A DNA stretch of 64,000 bases from Phalacrocorax aristotelis. Lineage: Eukaryota > Chordata > Aves > Suliformes > Phalacrocoracidae. How positions within the stretch are numbered: position 1 is the stretch's first letter; each line of letters opens with the position of its first letter. The stretch is from contig NC_134311.1 of assembly GCF_949628215.1 (NCBI RefSeq), positions 62,852,205 through 62,916,204 on the forward strand, written 5' to 3'. The notes under the pieces are model-generated. The model saw nothing but the letters and a program-made list of their open reading frames with translations. It did no database searches and was not told where the DNA came from. A program made the translations under genes and the position numbers. Shown here in pieces: positions 13,000 to 23,999 of the stretch.

Positions 13000-13850
13000 C
13001 CTCCGTGAGGGACAAACCGACGTGGGAGCGTTTTGCGCCCGGATCGTGCGAAGCCACCCTCACTCCCTCCCCCAGGCAGGTTCCGAGGCGGCGGCACCCC
13101 CGGGGGGCGGTGTAGCCTTGCAGAGATGACTCAACAACCCCGGCGGGGGCAGGCAGCGGCCACCCCGGCGGAAAGACTGGCGGTCTGACGGACCCCGGGG
13201 GCGAGGCAGGGCCATTCGGCACCGGCGGCCGCCGCAGCCCCGCTGTCCCCCGCCTTCCCGCGCTCCTTTGCCGCCCGCCGCCGCTCCTTGGCGCCGCCGC
13301 GCAGTCTGGGCGCGCTGCCTCCCTCCCGCCGGCGGGACGGGACGGGACGGGCTGTGCCAGGCCGGGCCGCACCGCCCCCTGCTGCTTCCCGCCGCGGCAG
13401 CGCGCCTGTGGGCTGCTTAAAGGGCGCCGGGGAGCGGTACGGCTCTCACTAGGCGACGACTCCGACGACTCCGGCGGCACCGGCAGCTCCGGCTCCCGTG
13501 CGGTCGGAACCGGCGCCCTCTGGGCTGCCTGCTCCGGGGGCTGCCGACGGCGCCTGCCCTACCCGTCCCGCTCACCGCCTCCGGGGGCCCGCGGGGACCC
13601 AGCCCGAGGCGTCGGCGGGTTCGGCAGCCCCGGCGGAGATGGAGAAGTTATTAAAAACCGTCCAGAGGATGAGTAGGCGGGATGCGGATTTGCTACGGGT
13701 AATGGTTCCCTCGGGGTATGTGGGGGGCTGCGCTGCCTGGGGAGGGGGCGGCCTGGCAGGCACCTCTCCGCCTGGTCTGCCTTCTCTTCGGGGCCGCGGG
13801 TCCCAGCGAAGCCTTGCCAGCAGCAGGGCAGGTTGGAGGGTGGTTTAGGA
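13000..13850 (+). promoter_or_regulatory. CpG island promoter of CDC20B / miR-449 host transcript
   Basis: A sharp switch from AT-rich flanks to very GC- and CpG-rich DNA with GGCGG-type and CCCCG-type boxes, covering the first exon of CDC20B (ATG at 13639). It is the only CpG island in the window, so it is the best candidate start for the + strand transcript that contains the miR-449 hairpins. No TATA box is evident near the likely start (about 13.43-13.5 kb). Open frames of up to 193 codons on the - strand here are a by-product of high GC. Confidence 0.75.
13639..13698 (+). pseudogene. CDC20B: CDC20B exon 1 (coding part)
   Basis: Twenty codons from the first in-frame ATG, beginning MEKLLKTVQRMSRRD, which aligns with the human EML..IMRVLSKD region. 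The frame is open further upstream but has no earlier ATG. The donor CGG|GTAATG was chosen because it ends in phase 0, matching exon 2. The stronger-looking GTATGT 18 bases on would break the frame. Confidence 0.65.
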
Positions 13851-15814
13851 TGAAGGAACTGTGAGCCACGAGTTTGTGAACTGTTGCGCCGCAGTGTTTC
13901 CGTCAAGGAGAACGTTATGTGAAGTCTTGGAAAAGACCTGAAGCGGAACAGAGAGCAAAGCCCACCTGAAGCGGAACAGAGAGCAAAGCCCACCGTAAGG
14001 GGCTCAGGTAAGGGCGGGCAGAGACGTGCACGCCTCTCTGTGTGCACTGCACTAAAGAGTTACTCTATGTTTCTAGGTGAGGGAGAGAAAGAAACTGTCC
14101 AAAATAAGTGATTGTGGAAAAAGAAGGTGGTTCCCTCCCCTTTTTTTCTTTTGTTTTCCTACTAATCCTTATCACACTTTCTTAACTGTAGCATCTGAAA
14201 TGTCAGAAAAGCACAAGTTACAGTAAAATGACATCTGTTGAGGCAAGAGATCGAAACCACCTGTGGGCTTCTCTCCTTCGGTGCTAGAGGGGCTGCTTGC
14301 TGTTTAAAGCGAAAGTTACTTAGCCTGATTGAAGGGGTTGTATGGATTTACAGAGCTGTCTTTCTATTGTCACTGCAATCTGACTTGTCCACATTTAGAA
14401 GGTGGTAAAGATAAAAGGGACAACAAAGAACTTGCATATACAGTAGGAACCTAGGTGGAAAACCTATTAATCACCAGCAATATGTTTGACAGTAAGCAAG
14501 AGGCAAAATACAAGCAGCTTCTGCCTGAAGAAGTATCCATAGGTCTCAAAACCTGGTGAGACTGCAATATGCAGATGGGTGGAGTGGGAGGTGAAGGTGT
14601 AAAAGGAACTGGCCATACTGAAAATACTGAGGCAGGAGATGAGCAGTGTGCCCTTAACGTACAATGACGGTACAGAAACGTAGCCACCAGCTTGCTGGGA
14701 ATGTCGCTCCAACATAAATTTTTTATATAAGTGGCCCCATGGGAAGAGCCATGTTGTTAAAAAGAGCAATGACCGGGCTCTAGGAGAAGAAAATCTGGTT
14801 GTGGGGTGAGGGAGAACTACTGGCCAAAACTCAACAGAATGTAACAGTGAGGCAGTGCAGTTAGCGGACTGTTTCTGATGTGTCAACAGCTGCTAGCTGC
14901 ACGCGGTATTGTTTCATTCAAAAGCATCGTGGAAAACTCAAGAGGTGGCTTCCTCTTGCTGTGGAATAAGCAGAAGTCAATTAGCCAATGCTTTTCTGTG
15001 GCTGCTAACAGCAGTACTCAGGCAAGTAAGTGTTTTAGTGTTTTGTTTTGTGTTGATGTTTATTTGGAGTCATTTAAGACCAGTTTTTAAGAAACAAAAG
15101 GAAGGGCTTCACATTTGGTATTCATTGACGCTTATACAAAGTGTCTAACTTGGTGGCTGCTTTCTGGCATGGCTGCAAAGGATTTTCCATTAAAATGGAT
15201 GTTGTAGGTAAAATTTTACCTCCATCCAGCCTAAATCCGTAAGCTTGCATCTTGGGATTTTTATGCATCCTCCCTTACACGGCTGTAAATGGAGGTACAG
15301 TGTGGCTCGTCACACAAAGTTAAGTTGCAATATGGAGCAACCAATTATAGTTCTAACTTCAAAATAACCTAAAACTGCCTAATCTGAGTTAGACTCTGGG
15401 CTCATCTAGATTAAGGGCCAGGTTCCAACTCTGACCATAAATGGATGCCCGAGGGAGAAAAGGACTGAAGTGAGTGTGTATGATACTAATTAACTTGTGG
15501 ACATAACATACTGTACTGGTGCTCCTACAACTACAGCAAGAAACTGTTTGCAACACTATACAGTTCCTTTTGGACAGTCTGGGATCTGACTCTAGTCATA
15601 CTCCACATAGGCTTTATTCTACTGCTTTAATTCAGGTCTTGCTGAATCAGAAACTTATCTGCACCATTTATTTCATGACAATATTTACTTCTTGATCTTG
15701 TATGTATACCTATATGAAACTTGAACCTCAAAACAGGTAATCAATGCTGAATTTAGGCAGAGAACAAGAGATGTTTCCAGGGATATTATTTCGTGATGCA
15801 TCTCGCTCTGCACG

Positions 15815-15900
15815 GACTCTGTGTCTGGTAGGCAGTGTACTGCTACCTGACTGCTGTATTTGAATGTAGCAGTTAGTACTGCACTGCCACCTGCTGCAGG
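15815..15900 (+). ncRNA. miR-449 family hairpin A (449c-like)
   Basis: The 5' arm carries TAGGCAGTGTACTGCTACC (from 15829) and the 3' arm TAGTACTGCACTGCCACC (15874-15891), which fold back on each other around a loop near 15850-15865. Reading from the U, the seed is AGGCAGU, as in human miR-449c/34b-type products; one base on it is GGCAGUG. It sits on the sense strand of CDC20B intron 1, where the miR-449 cluster lies in other vertebrates. Exact mature ends and the a/b/c/d name need small-RNA data. Confidence 0.85.
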
Positions 15901-15980
15901 GCTGGCTCATCGCTGTTTAAACACGGTTCCTTTGGAAAGTGCTAGGGCTCTAATTTCCAGGAATGCAGATTGTGCATCTG

Positions 15981-16061
15981 TGTGTGACTTGGATGGCAGT
16001 GCATGCTAAATGATTGAAATCCTGACATCAGCTAACATGCAGTTGCTATCTTTTCCACACA
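15981..16061 (+). ncRNA. miR-449 family hairpin B (449a-like)
   Basis: The 5' arm is TGGCAGTGCATGCTAAATGA (from 15994) and the 3' arm ATCAGCTAACATGCAGTTGC (16027-16046). The arms pair well, with an outer TGTGTG/CACACA clamp (15981-15986 with 16056-16061). The seed GGCAGUG is identical to miR-449a/34a, but the rest of the mature sequence has drifted from the usual miR-449a body. It lies about 80 bp after hairpin A and is probably processed from the same primary transcript. Confidence 0.85.
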
Positions 16062-16433
16062 CCTTGATCATCAAAATGGAGAGCTACTACTTTTGTATAA
16101 GGAATATTTTGGGTCCACCTGATTATTGCTGGTTATGGCTGTCAGGCTAATTTTTGGTATTATAGTGGTATCTTGTATTTCTGCTATCCACCATTATCTA
16201 AAGAACTGTGATAATTCTTGCTTCATGTAGGCTCTGGTTTTCATCTGCTTTTAGATACCAAGGTAACAGGAAGTTTATAAATACTTGAAACAGGTAAATA
16301 ATTCAAAGATTTCAAACAATTTTAAGGTCTGGAAGTTTTCTTAAAGCAAAAGAAGAAGTTAAAAAATCTACAAATTTTAAAGTTTGATTTTACATTTTTT
16401 GTAATGATATTTGCCAAATATCAAGAGTGGTGT

Positions 16434-16458
16434 GGTTTTGTGGTTTTTTTTGGTTTTT

Positions 16459-16490
<32 letters not shown>

Positions 16491-16512
16491 ATGTGTGTGG
16501 TGTGTGTGTAAA
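16434..16512. repeat. G/T low-complexity tract
   Basis: Poly-T runs separated by GG, then a run of G and a TGTGTG stretch, lying between hairpins B and C. Low-complexity DNA of this kind is unstable and hard to assemble, so base counts here may be unreliable. Confidence 0.8.
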
Positions 16513-16982
16513 CTGAATAATCAGATGCTGGAAATTAACTGGCTAAATGCTATATCTAAAAAATGATTACCTGTCCATTCTATAAAAAAAAAAGAGAAGT
16601 CAACCTCAGAGTTTTTCTTCTCCCCTTGCTTCTCAGAATTACTTAATTTGTAAACAACTGCACATAGCCTCACCAACCAGGAGACATGATTTGAAAAGGA
16701 CATAGTGTTATACTTTGGAGGAATAAAGGCTGGAAGCACATTGATCCTTTTGATTCATGTTACAGTGGAAGCTTCTATCAAACATAGCGCCACAGGCAAC
16801 AGAGCGTTACCACTATCCTCATCGTGGAACTTCAGGCACTTAGAGAATGAAAAAGAAACTCTTTGTTATTACTTGCTTGATCTGGGTGCTGCTGTATGTG
16901 CCTTGCAAAGAGAGGGTCTCCTAGGAAGAGAAATGGCGCCAATGTTTGTGAAGACCTGCAGAATTAGGGTGATCCTAGTGTT

Positions 16983-17061
16983 GTTATGTGGTGATTAGGT
17001 AGTGTATTGTTAGTTAGCTGTTCTTATAGCAGCAACTGACTACACTACCGCATTAGCACAT
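16983..17061 (+). ncRNA. miR-449 family hairpin C (seed-shifted member)
   Basis: The 5' arm is TTAGGTAGTGTATTGTTAG (from 16996) and the 3' arm AACTGACTACACTACCGC (17034-17051). They pair closely, and an outer stem extends to about 16983/17061. It aligns to miR-449 members (GGCAGUGUAUUGUUAG) but has U for C in the seed, giving GGUAGUG. The 3' arm preserves pairing opposite the changed seed, which argues for a folded, maintained hairpin rather than a decayed one. It lies about 920 bp downstream of hairpin B. Confidence 0.8.
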
Positions 17062-18675
17062 CACAGCTGGGACAAGATTATGAACACTGTTATTAGAAAT
17101 AACTCATTGAATCCTTAGCTGGTATGGGATCCAGTGCCTGCCTAGTTCCTCTGACTGAAAGGAGCTGTGCTGGGTTATGCAAAGTGAGTGAATGTAGGGT
17201 ATAAAATAAATGTAACTGTATTTGACACACTTAGACAGCTAATCCAACTGGTTTCTAAAGAATTTACGAAATTATATAAGTATTAAGAGTTTCAGGTTCG
17301 GGCCCTGTGTCAATATGTTTCTTTTACACCATTGAATGTTTACTGGAGCCTTGACGTGTGGGCTCAGCAAACAAGTATTTTCTCATAGTACTTGAATTAA
17401 CAGGGACATGTCCAATCAGTGACTGAAGTGGATTTAGAATATTTGTCTTCCCAGGCAATTCTTTGGAAAGAGGAGCTGACAGTTAGATGGTATCTGGTAG
17501 AGATAATGAGGATGTGTCAGACTTAAGGAGTGAGGGAAGCATGAGACAGGAATGAGGGAAGTGTTAGTTTGAAAGATGCAGTAGGTTATGCTCAAATGGA
17601 GTTGAAGAAACTCTTAACACTCATGGCCTGAACTCTGTTAACTTTCTTAACAGAGCAGTTTTATCTTAAATTGATGGGATAATTTAAGATTCTAATAAAT
17701 AGGTTTTAATTTGTTTATAGGATTTGTAGTTTAGTATTTTTTTAATATGCTATATCCTACATAAATTGTAACTGGATATTTATACAAACATGTATTCATA
17801 TTACTTTGTTGGCTTTTGACTGTAGATAAATGTGTTCTTGTATAGCAGTGTTCTAACTTCCATTTATTTATTTGCCTTTCCAGCTCTGTAGATTTGGCAG
17901 TTAAAGATGCTTTCTGCAGAAGATGGTTGTAGTGGATTGTGACCATACAGTGAAATAAGAAATTCAATGACTGTTTTCCCAGGCAAAACCTTTTTCTAGG
18001 AATCTGAAGTAAAAGTAATTCAGGAAGCAGTGAGTTAAATAATTTTGTCCACTCATTTGCTAATATCCCACGCTATCTCTGAATACCAGGAAAGAGAGTT
18101 GAGCTTAATGCTGGCATTGAGTTATTTAAGATCACAGTGTATACTGTGAATATGAGCTTTAGTGAGTGAATCACAAGCAAGGTATGCACACTCTCTTCCT
18201 AATCCCTTCCAAACCAGAAAATGATACTGCACTGTTTATCTTTCATAGGGTATTTAAAAAACTTGAGTGAAATGTCTCATATGCTGAGTGATTCTCAGGT
18301 AATACAAGGACTAAAATAGATTTTTGTCAGGTGTTCCACTGACAGCATCCAACATTTCTTTATACTTATCCTTTTTTTACTCAGTAATATGAAAAGCAGG
18401 GAGCTATAGCAGTGCCCATGAATAGACATCATGTTTTAGTCACGTACAATGTCAAGAAGAGATATCATCCACCATTTATGGGAAAAACATTGTGTCCTGC
18501 CACTTAGTTCTGCGGAATCAAGACTGCCCCCAGTGAGGGGAGAGGATCCATAGCTCACTTCACTTCCTGCTCCATCAAAGCAGCAGGGACATAAGAGGAC
18601 AAAAATCACCTGACATGTTCCGTCAAATGTTCCCAAGGCTGGATCCTTGGGTACATATATGAGGAGACTGGAGTA

Positions 18676-18958
18676 AAACTGGAACAGGCTGCCCAGAGAG
18701 GTGGTAGATGCCCCATTCCTAAAACATTCAAGGTCAGGCTGGATGGGGGTCTGAGCAACCTGATCTAGGTGATGATGTCCCTGGTCATGGCAGGGGTGTT
18801 GGACTAGATGACCCCTAAAGGTCCCTTCCAACCCAAACCCTTCTGTGATTCTATAACGCAAACCCTTCTGTGATTCTATAACGCAAACCCTTCTGTGATT
18901 CTATAACGCAAACCCTTCTGTGATTCTATAACGCAAACCCTTCTGTGATTCTATAACC
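18676..18958 (+). mobile_element. CR1 LINE 3' end with expanded tail
   Basis: A 5'-truncated CR1 copy. The stretch reading CTGGAACAGGCTGCCCAGAG through GGTCCCTTCCAACCC is the conserved CR1 3' end. It continues into the CR1 tail motif TTCTGTGATTCTAT, which has been amplified with its flank into five tandem copies (see the repeat at 18835). It lies in CDC20B intron 1 between the miR-449 hairpins and GPX8. Confidence 0.9.
18835..18958 (+). repeat. Five-copy 25-bp tandem repeat from a CR1 tail
   Basis: The unit starts AAACCCTTCTGTGATTCTAT and ends AACGC. Copies start at 18835, 18860, 18885, 18910 and 18935; the last ends AACC. The copies are essentially identical, so the amplification is recent compared with the CR1 itself. 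Confidence 0.95.
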
Positions 18959-19740
18959 AAAACACAGGACCTGAGCATAAGAAGAGGAACTGTCTTGACC
19001 AATTGGATGCGGAATCTTGCAGGCTAATGGCAAACAGCTCAGAGGCTGGTCTAAAACACCAGCAGTAGGCTCATTTGGACTAACTAGGTTGTTACATGGC
19101 CCTTAACTGATCTCTGAAAGTTAGAGTGGCTAAAATTGTCATGCATAAGTTTTGACTTCCCTTCCAAAATGATGGTTGTCATTACTGAGGGTAACTTTGT
19201 TTAATCCTCTACATCAGTACCTCAGTCTTTTAAAAATCTTTTAGTGCCCTTATCCTTCAGAGGTTTTCTGTGAACTTCTCAATTAATGTCATAAGTGAAT
19301 GAAAAAATACTTTTTTTCTTTTCAATTGCTTTTGAATTTCTCACCTTTTTAATACAGTTAAGCAGTTATCTTTATTGGAAAATGTTTTGAAGTACTTCAG
19401 GTATTTTCAGTCACTGTTAGTCTTACAAGAGAACTGCTACCAGTCCTTTTTCATATTAAAAAAACCCTGCTGAGACACTGTTTTCCCTCATTTCTATTCT
19501 CTCAGCCCTCCTTTAAGACTTGGACAGCTGGAATGAGGTTCCTTATTCCAATTCATTGTCTGCCTTCATCCAACAGATAAATCAAACCACTTGGCAAGTT
19601 GAAATAGAACAGTGGAACAGAGCTGGTAATGGGTTTGCAGTTACATGCAGAATTTGGGAAATTGCAAGGTGAAAAGAGTGGGGCTTGAGGCATGAACCTT
19701 CATCCCCTTCTACCTCTAATTGAAGATTGTTTTATTCCAG

Positions 19741-20030
19741 AGATGTGACGTAACTGGCTGGGGAGCACTGTCTTGGACTGTCTCAGGAAGATGTCTGTTA
19801 AGAGTACCAGGCTGTTCATTCTTTGTTGCCCCTTGGATCCTGCTGGAAGCAACCATATGTATTCACACAAGCCCTGCCGTCATCCAGGTCAGGAGACTGG
19901 GAATCCAGCAAGAGATGAGCTCACAGCTGAGGCACTGTACTGCAGCGCAAATGTATGGAGAAGGCTAAAGAGGTTAAAGGTGTTGCTGTAAACATGAAAT
20001 GTAAAATTAATAAAATACAAAGCAGGCAAA
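19741..20030 (+). other. Possible alternative terminal exon and + strand poly(A) site
   Basis: A pyrimidine-rich run ending TTTATTCCAG (to 19740) looks like a 3' splice site, and AATAAA at 20009-20014 could end a + strand transcript. Together they could form a short last exon that stops the miR-449 host transcript before it runs antisense through GPX8. The frames inside are short. This is inference from signals only. Confidence 0.3.
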
Positions 20031-20060
20031 GAAACGTTTTTGCAATTTTTAAATTTTTCT

Positions 20061-20066
20061 TTTAAT
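20061..20066 (-). terminator. Possible GPX8 poly(A) signal (ATTAAA on - strand)
   Basis: TTTAAT on the + strand reads ATTAAA on the - strand, about 230 bases beyond the GPX8 stop codon. It lies some 50 bases from an oppositely oriented AATAAA (20009-20014), so two transcripts could end back to back here. Confidence 0.4.
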
Positions 20067-20292
20067 AATTTTATATGTACAATTTTTTACAACTAAGTGA
20101 CAGCTTCACAATTCAGTAATCTTCCTCGAGAAGAAATTGCAAAGCTGGTATCTTCAGTTGCATTTGTCTCTAAAAGCCCTGTACAATGCCTCTGGGCCCC
20201 ATGTCTTTCAGTCAGGGAAATTATGTATTAATGGACTATCAAAATCTATTTGTTACTAGCTGTTGAGTGGATTCACAGTATGAATGGCTTTT

Positions 20293-20456
20293 TCAGAGGT
20301 CTTCTCTTTTTTTCATTATAATCTGCCTGATTAATGATGCTACTTCTGGCTTGATGCTTTCTATGGGCTCTTCAGGTCTCCAGAATTTCACAACTTTACC
20401 CTCAGGGCTGACAAGGTACTTCCAGAAATTCCATCGAGGCTCTTTCTTTGAAGAGT
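20293..20456 (-). CDS. GPX8: GPX8 exon 3 (C-terminus)
   Basis: 164 bases from the acceptor TTCTTACAG| to TGA at 20295-20293. It encodes [19 protein letters not shown] and ends IIMKKREDL. It completes Asp157 split across the intron, confirming the phase. Confidence 0.95.
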
Positions 20457-23400
20457 CTGTAAGAACGGCGTCATACCATTTTAGTGACTTACACTTGTCA
20501 TTGTTTCATTACCCTGCAGTGATTCTTCAGCTACTCATGCTGGATTTACTGGGTGGTATTAATGATCTGAAAAGTGGTACGTGAATTATGCTCTCCACTT
20601 CTTTTGAAACTGTTTAAGAGTTCCTACTTTGACTACCTCAGCTTCCTAGGGAGGAGGATATGAGGGCTGCATACTCATTTTGGGAATCCCTAGTTTTATG
20701 TTGGTTTAGGGGAAGTGAAATGGGAGCAGGAAGTCACACTGGTGATGTCTTAGTTCAGCTCCTTTCATCCCATGAGGCAAAAGCTTACCTGTATCTTTGC
20801 TATCATGAATACCTGGCAAGATAATTTCTGAGATTAAGGGTCAATCAGGAAACTGTGGCTCCTAGAGGAGGCAGAAGCAGTTTGTTGGCTCTGGCTTTGT
20901 CCTTGGAGAGTCTCACAAGTTTAGAGGGAAATTGCTTTTTGAGATAAGAACTAGAAGAAAACTCCAGGAGATTTTGACTGGGGAACAGTGCTGAACTCTC
21001 CACTGATTGTTGGAAGCAATGGGTTGTATTTTGCCACTGGACTACGTTTGTAATGTTGTGACTGTCAGGGGACACCATGGCAGGCAAATGGGTTTGGTAA
21101 AGCTCATCTCGTGGAGGCTCTGGCCCAGCTAGTAATTATACCTTTGCTGAGATGTTGTATCTAGGATCAGTCTTGAAGTCACATAACCCCATCTCTGAAT
21201 ATTCTTCCAGTGTTCATTAACGCATATGAATAACTCAAAATAATTCAAACACATAGGAAGCTGGAGATTATTTGAGGAAAGGTGAGGCCACAAACCTTGT
21301 GCTGGCCCAACAGAATGCCTTACTGCTGTGAAAGGAAGAAGTTGTATAAAGAAAGTCCTTGGAACCATCTTTGTGCTACCACTGTGTTCTTTTTGCACTA
21401 GACTATTTGACAGTGCTGTAAAAATTGTTGCTCACAGTCACAAGGGGGTGTCGCATAAACATGTTCAACCTTCTGATTGTCAAAACAGGTACATGAAGAA
21501 AATAGGTGCTTCTTTAATTGAAGATGCACAGTAATTTCATGTGAAGTAGAGGAATGTCAGCGAAGAAAAACCTTATTTCAAAATATTTAAGTACCGGAGG
21601 ATCTTTCTCCTTGTGGGTGAACAGCATGTCAAATAAGAACCGAGTGAGTGAATATGGCTGTTCTGTTTCTGTATAGGTATTAATGTCTCATACTGGTGGC
21701 ACTGGTATTTAGAATCTGGATTCATCCCACCCAGCTGTTACCTATGTGCTCTAGTCTCCTCTATAATGAACTGAGAGGCACCTCCAGAGTGCATTCAGTA
21801 ATTCCACTGGACGCCAGGCAACTCAGAGCAGCAATGAGGCTGTACCTGAGGTCTTTGGTGACATGCCTAAGGGAAGGTAGTAAGAAACAGCTACAGTGAC
21901 AATGATGACCACTTAATTTATTCCTAAATGTTCAAGTACGTAAGAGGTATCACAGAGGATATGGCAAGAAGCAACAGACTTAAGTGCTTTCTGACAAGAG
22001 TTGCTGTGAAGAACTGGCATAGGCTGGGAGGTTTTGGAATCTCTCATACTGCAATAGTCTGGAAAAACACGTGTGGTACTTATTTGGGTAAATGTGATCC
22101 TCTCTTGGGGCAGGGAGATTGGGCTTTCTCCTACCTTATTTTCTAGTAAAAATGATGTGATAGAAAAGGGTCATGTTCTAATTATCCTTCTTTTTGTATA
22201 TCAGTGTGTAGTATGGCTCAAGGCCTGGCCAAAACTCAGGAAAATTCAGAGAGGTTTTTGAAGTTGGCTTTGGGTCTGTGGGCTCTTTGGTCAACTGAAG
22301 AGAGTTTCATTTTGCTTGTGAGTATGAGGCTCTAAGTCAGTAAATGCTTGCTGTAACAGGAGTATTTGCGTGAGTGGGTTTAGCAGGCTGTGCCCTGAAG
22401 TTCACAAGACAAATTAATGCAAATCAGTGATTATATATAAATACAGTATACATAATCCTGCTTTATAATACAGTTTACATAAAGGTGGGCATATGACTGC
22501 TAAAACAGGAATCTTCTCATCTGCATTTGTTTACATAAAATCTTCCAGTAGTTTTAAGACCTCCCATAGTTACATTTTTGTCAATGAGAAAAGTTGTTTT
22601 TCAATAAAAGTCATATAATTTGACATGGGATCTTGTAAGTGGGAGTCTTTGCATTCAAGTTTGTACATCCACAGAATGGATGTTTCTAGCTGGGCTGGTT
22701 GCAGTAGTCTGTTTTTATAATCAGTGGGAGGAAATGGATGCTTTCAGGATACAACTCTTCTGACCACGTTTTTGATATCCACATTGAAACGACATGAATT
22801 GTATGCCGAGTGCCTCTCCATAGACTATGAAGACTACAATGTTTCCCAACAAACTCAGACTGGAATTTAGGGAGAATACCATGGTTACAGGCAGCTCGAT
22901 ATATAAAAGAAAATAGTTACCTATTAGAAATTTAAAGGCGGGCTCTGCTTCTGATCCTAGGATCTTGATTTTGTGGAAAACGGGGAAGGTTACTCCATAG
23001 TTTCCTTTGGCAAAAGATTCTATTTCCTGGCTTGAACTAGGCTCTGATTCTCCGAACTGGTTGCAGGGAAAAGCCAGCACAGTGAAGTGGGAGGGACCAA
23101 ACTCTCTGTGTAGTTCTTGCAGTGCGATGTAATTTTTGTCTGTGTGCTGGCAGTAACTGGCCACGTTTACAACCAAAGTTGCCTTCAGAGAAATAAAGTT
23201 ATGATAGTAAGAAAAAAACCTAGAGATTGCATAGAGATTACAATTAAGTCTTAAAATGGCATCTCCCACTACTACAATCCCTCCTGCCTGAAGGCTAAAT
23301 TTAATCTGTCTGATCATAATTTCATTAAACAGATAAGGATGATAGCAACTTAAAATATTTACTTTCAGACAACCTGTTTTAAAAATCCAATAAATGGATA

Positions 23401-23999
23401 AACTTAAACTTACAGCATTGTTTAAATATAAACATGTAAAAAAGCAGATATTTAGGGCAGGCGCTAAAATCATATTTACTAGATCAACTTCCAGAATTGA
23501 ACACAACATGCTACCATTCTTAACTAAGAGTAAAATCCACAAATTGTATAATTGGGCTATATTAATTTATGATAAAGAATGTGAAAAACTATTTTTCATG
23601 ATTTATTATATCTAATACTTAATTCCTGGCGCAGACCTAGATAAAAGTTCTCCAGCCTACTCTTTGAAGAACAGGAATTTAGTGCTCATCTCTGTCAAAA
23701 ATTCCCATAACCAGACCTTTTTTTAACCTACAAATTGAGACCTGTTTTTCAGTAACGATTCAAGACAAAGATACAATGAAGTTGTAACTTACTTTCCCTC
23801 TGTACTTCTCCAAGGAAACAATCCTTCCTCGTGAATCCTTGACTTCAAAAGAATAAAAATCTTTGATTTTAGGTTTAAAAAATCTGAGTTGCAGCAGGCA
23901 GAGGATGGCAGTACACAAAACCATTGACAGAAAGACAACAAAGACCCTGGCCTTGGGCACTGAGTATTTCAGTGGGTAAGTAGTTGTGAGAGACTCCAT
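20293..23999 (-). CDS. GPX8: GPX8, probable glutathione peroxidase 8 (three exons, complete)
   Basis: An ER-resident type II membrane thiol peroxidase that, in mammals, works with protein disulfide isomerases to remove hydrogen peroxide made by ERO1. Exons 23793-23999, 22921-23182 and 20293-20456 join in phase with GT-AG sites to give 210 residues (human 209). Residues about 17-38 form one membrane helix. The peroxidatic position is Cys80 (NVASYC), not selenocysteine. Cys109 and Gln111 lie in FPCNQFGES, and Trp165-Asn166 complete the peroxidase tetrad. The C-terminus KREDL is an ER-retrieval signal of the KDEL type. The gene is nested antisense inside CDC20B intron 1, as in mammals. No lesion is seen. 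Confidence 0.95.
22921..23182 (-). CDS. GPX8: GPX8 exon 2 (catalytic core)
   Basis: 262 bases from the acceptor CTCTGAAG| to the donor ATAG|GTAACT. It encodes [32 protein letters not shown] and [18 protein letters not shown], the peroxidase core. A longer open frame around it is intron read-through. Confidence 0.95.
23793..23999 (-). CDS. GPX8: GPX8 exon 1
   Basis: 69 codons from ATG ([13 protein letters not shown]) through the membrane segment to SLEKYRGK, ending in phase 0 at a consensus donor (AAA|GTAAGT). Confidence 0.95.

Noticed and set aside
12899-13480. 193-codon open frame on the - strand in the CpG island
   Set aside because: GC-rich DNA has few stops by chance; the frame is proline/arginine-rich, resembles no known protein, and lies antisense to the CDC20B promoter.
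18835-18958. CRISPR-like regular repeat
   Set aside because: Units are directly adjacent with no spacers and derive from a CR1 tail in a vertebrate genome.
22721-23542. 273-codon open frame read as one protein
   Set aside because: Only 22921-23182 is GPX8 exon 2; the rest is intron read-through on both sides of good splice sites.
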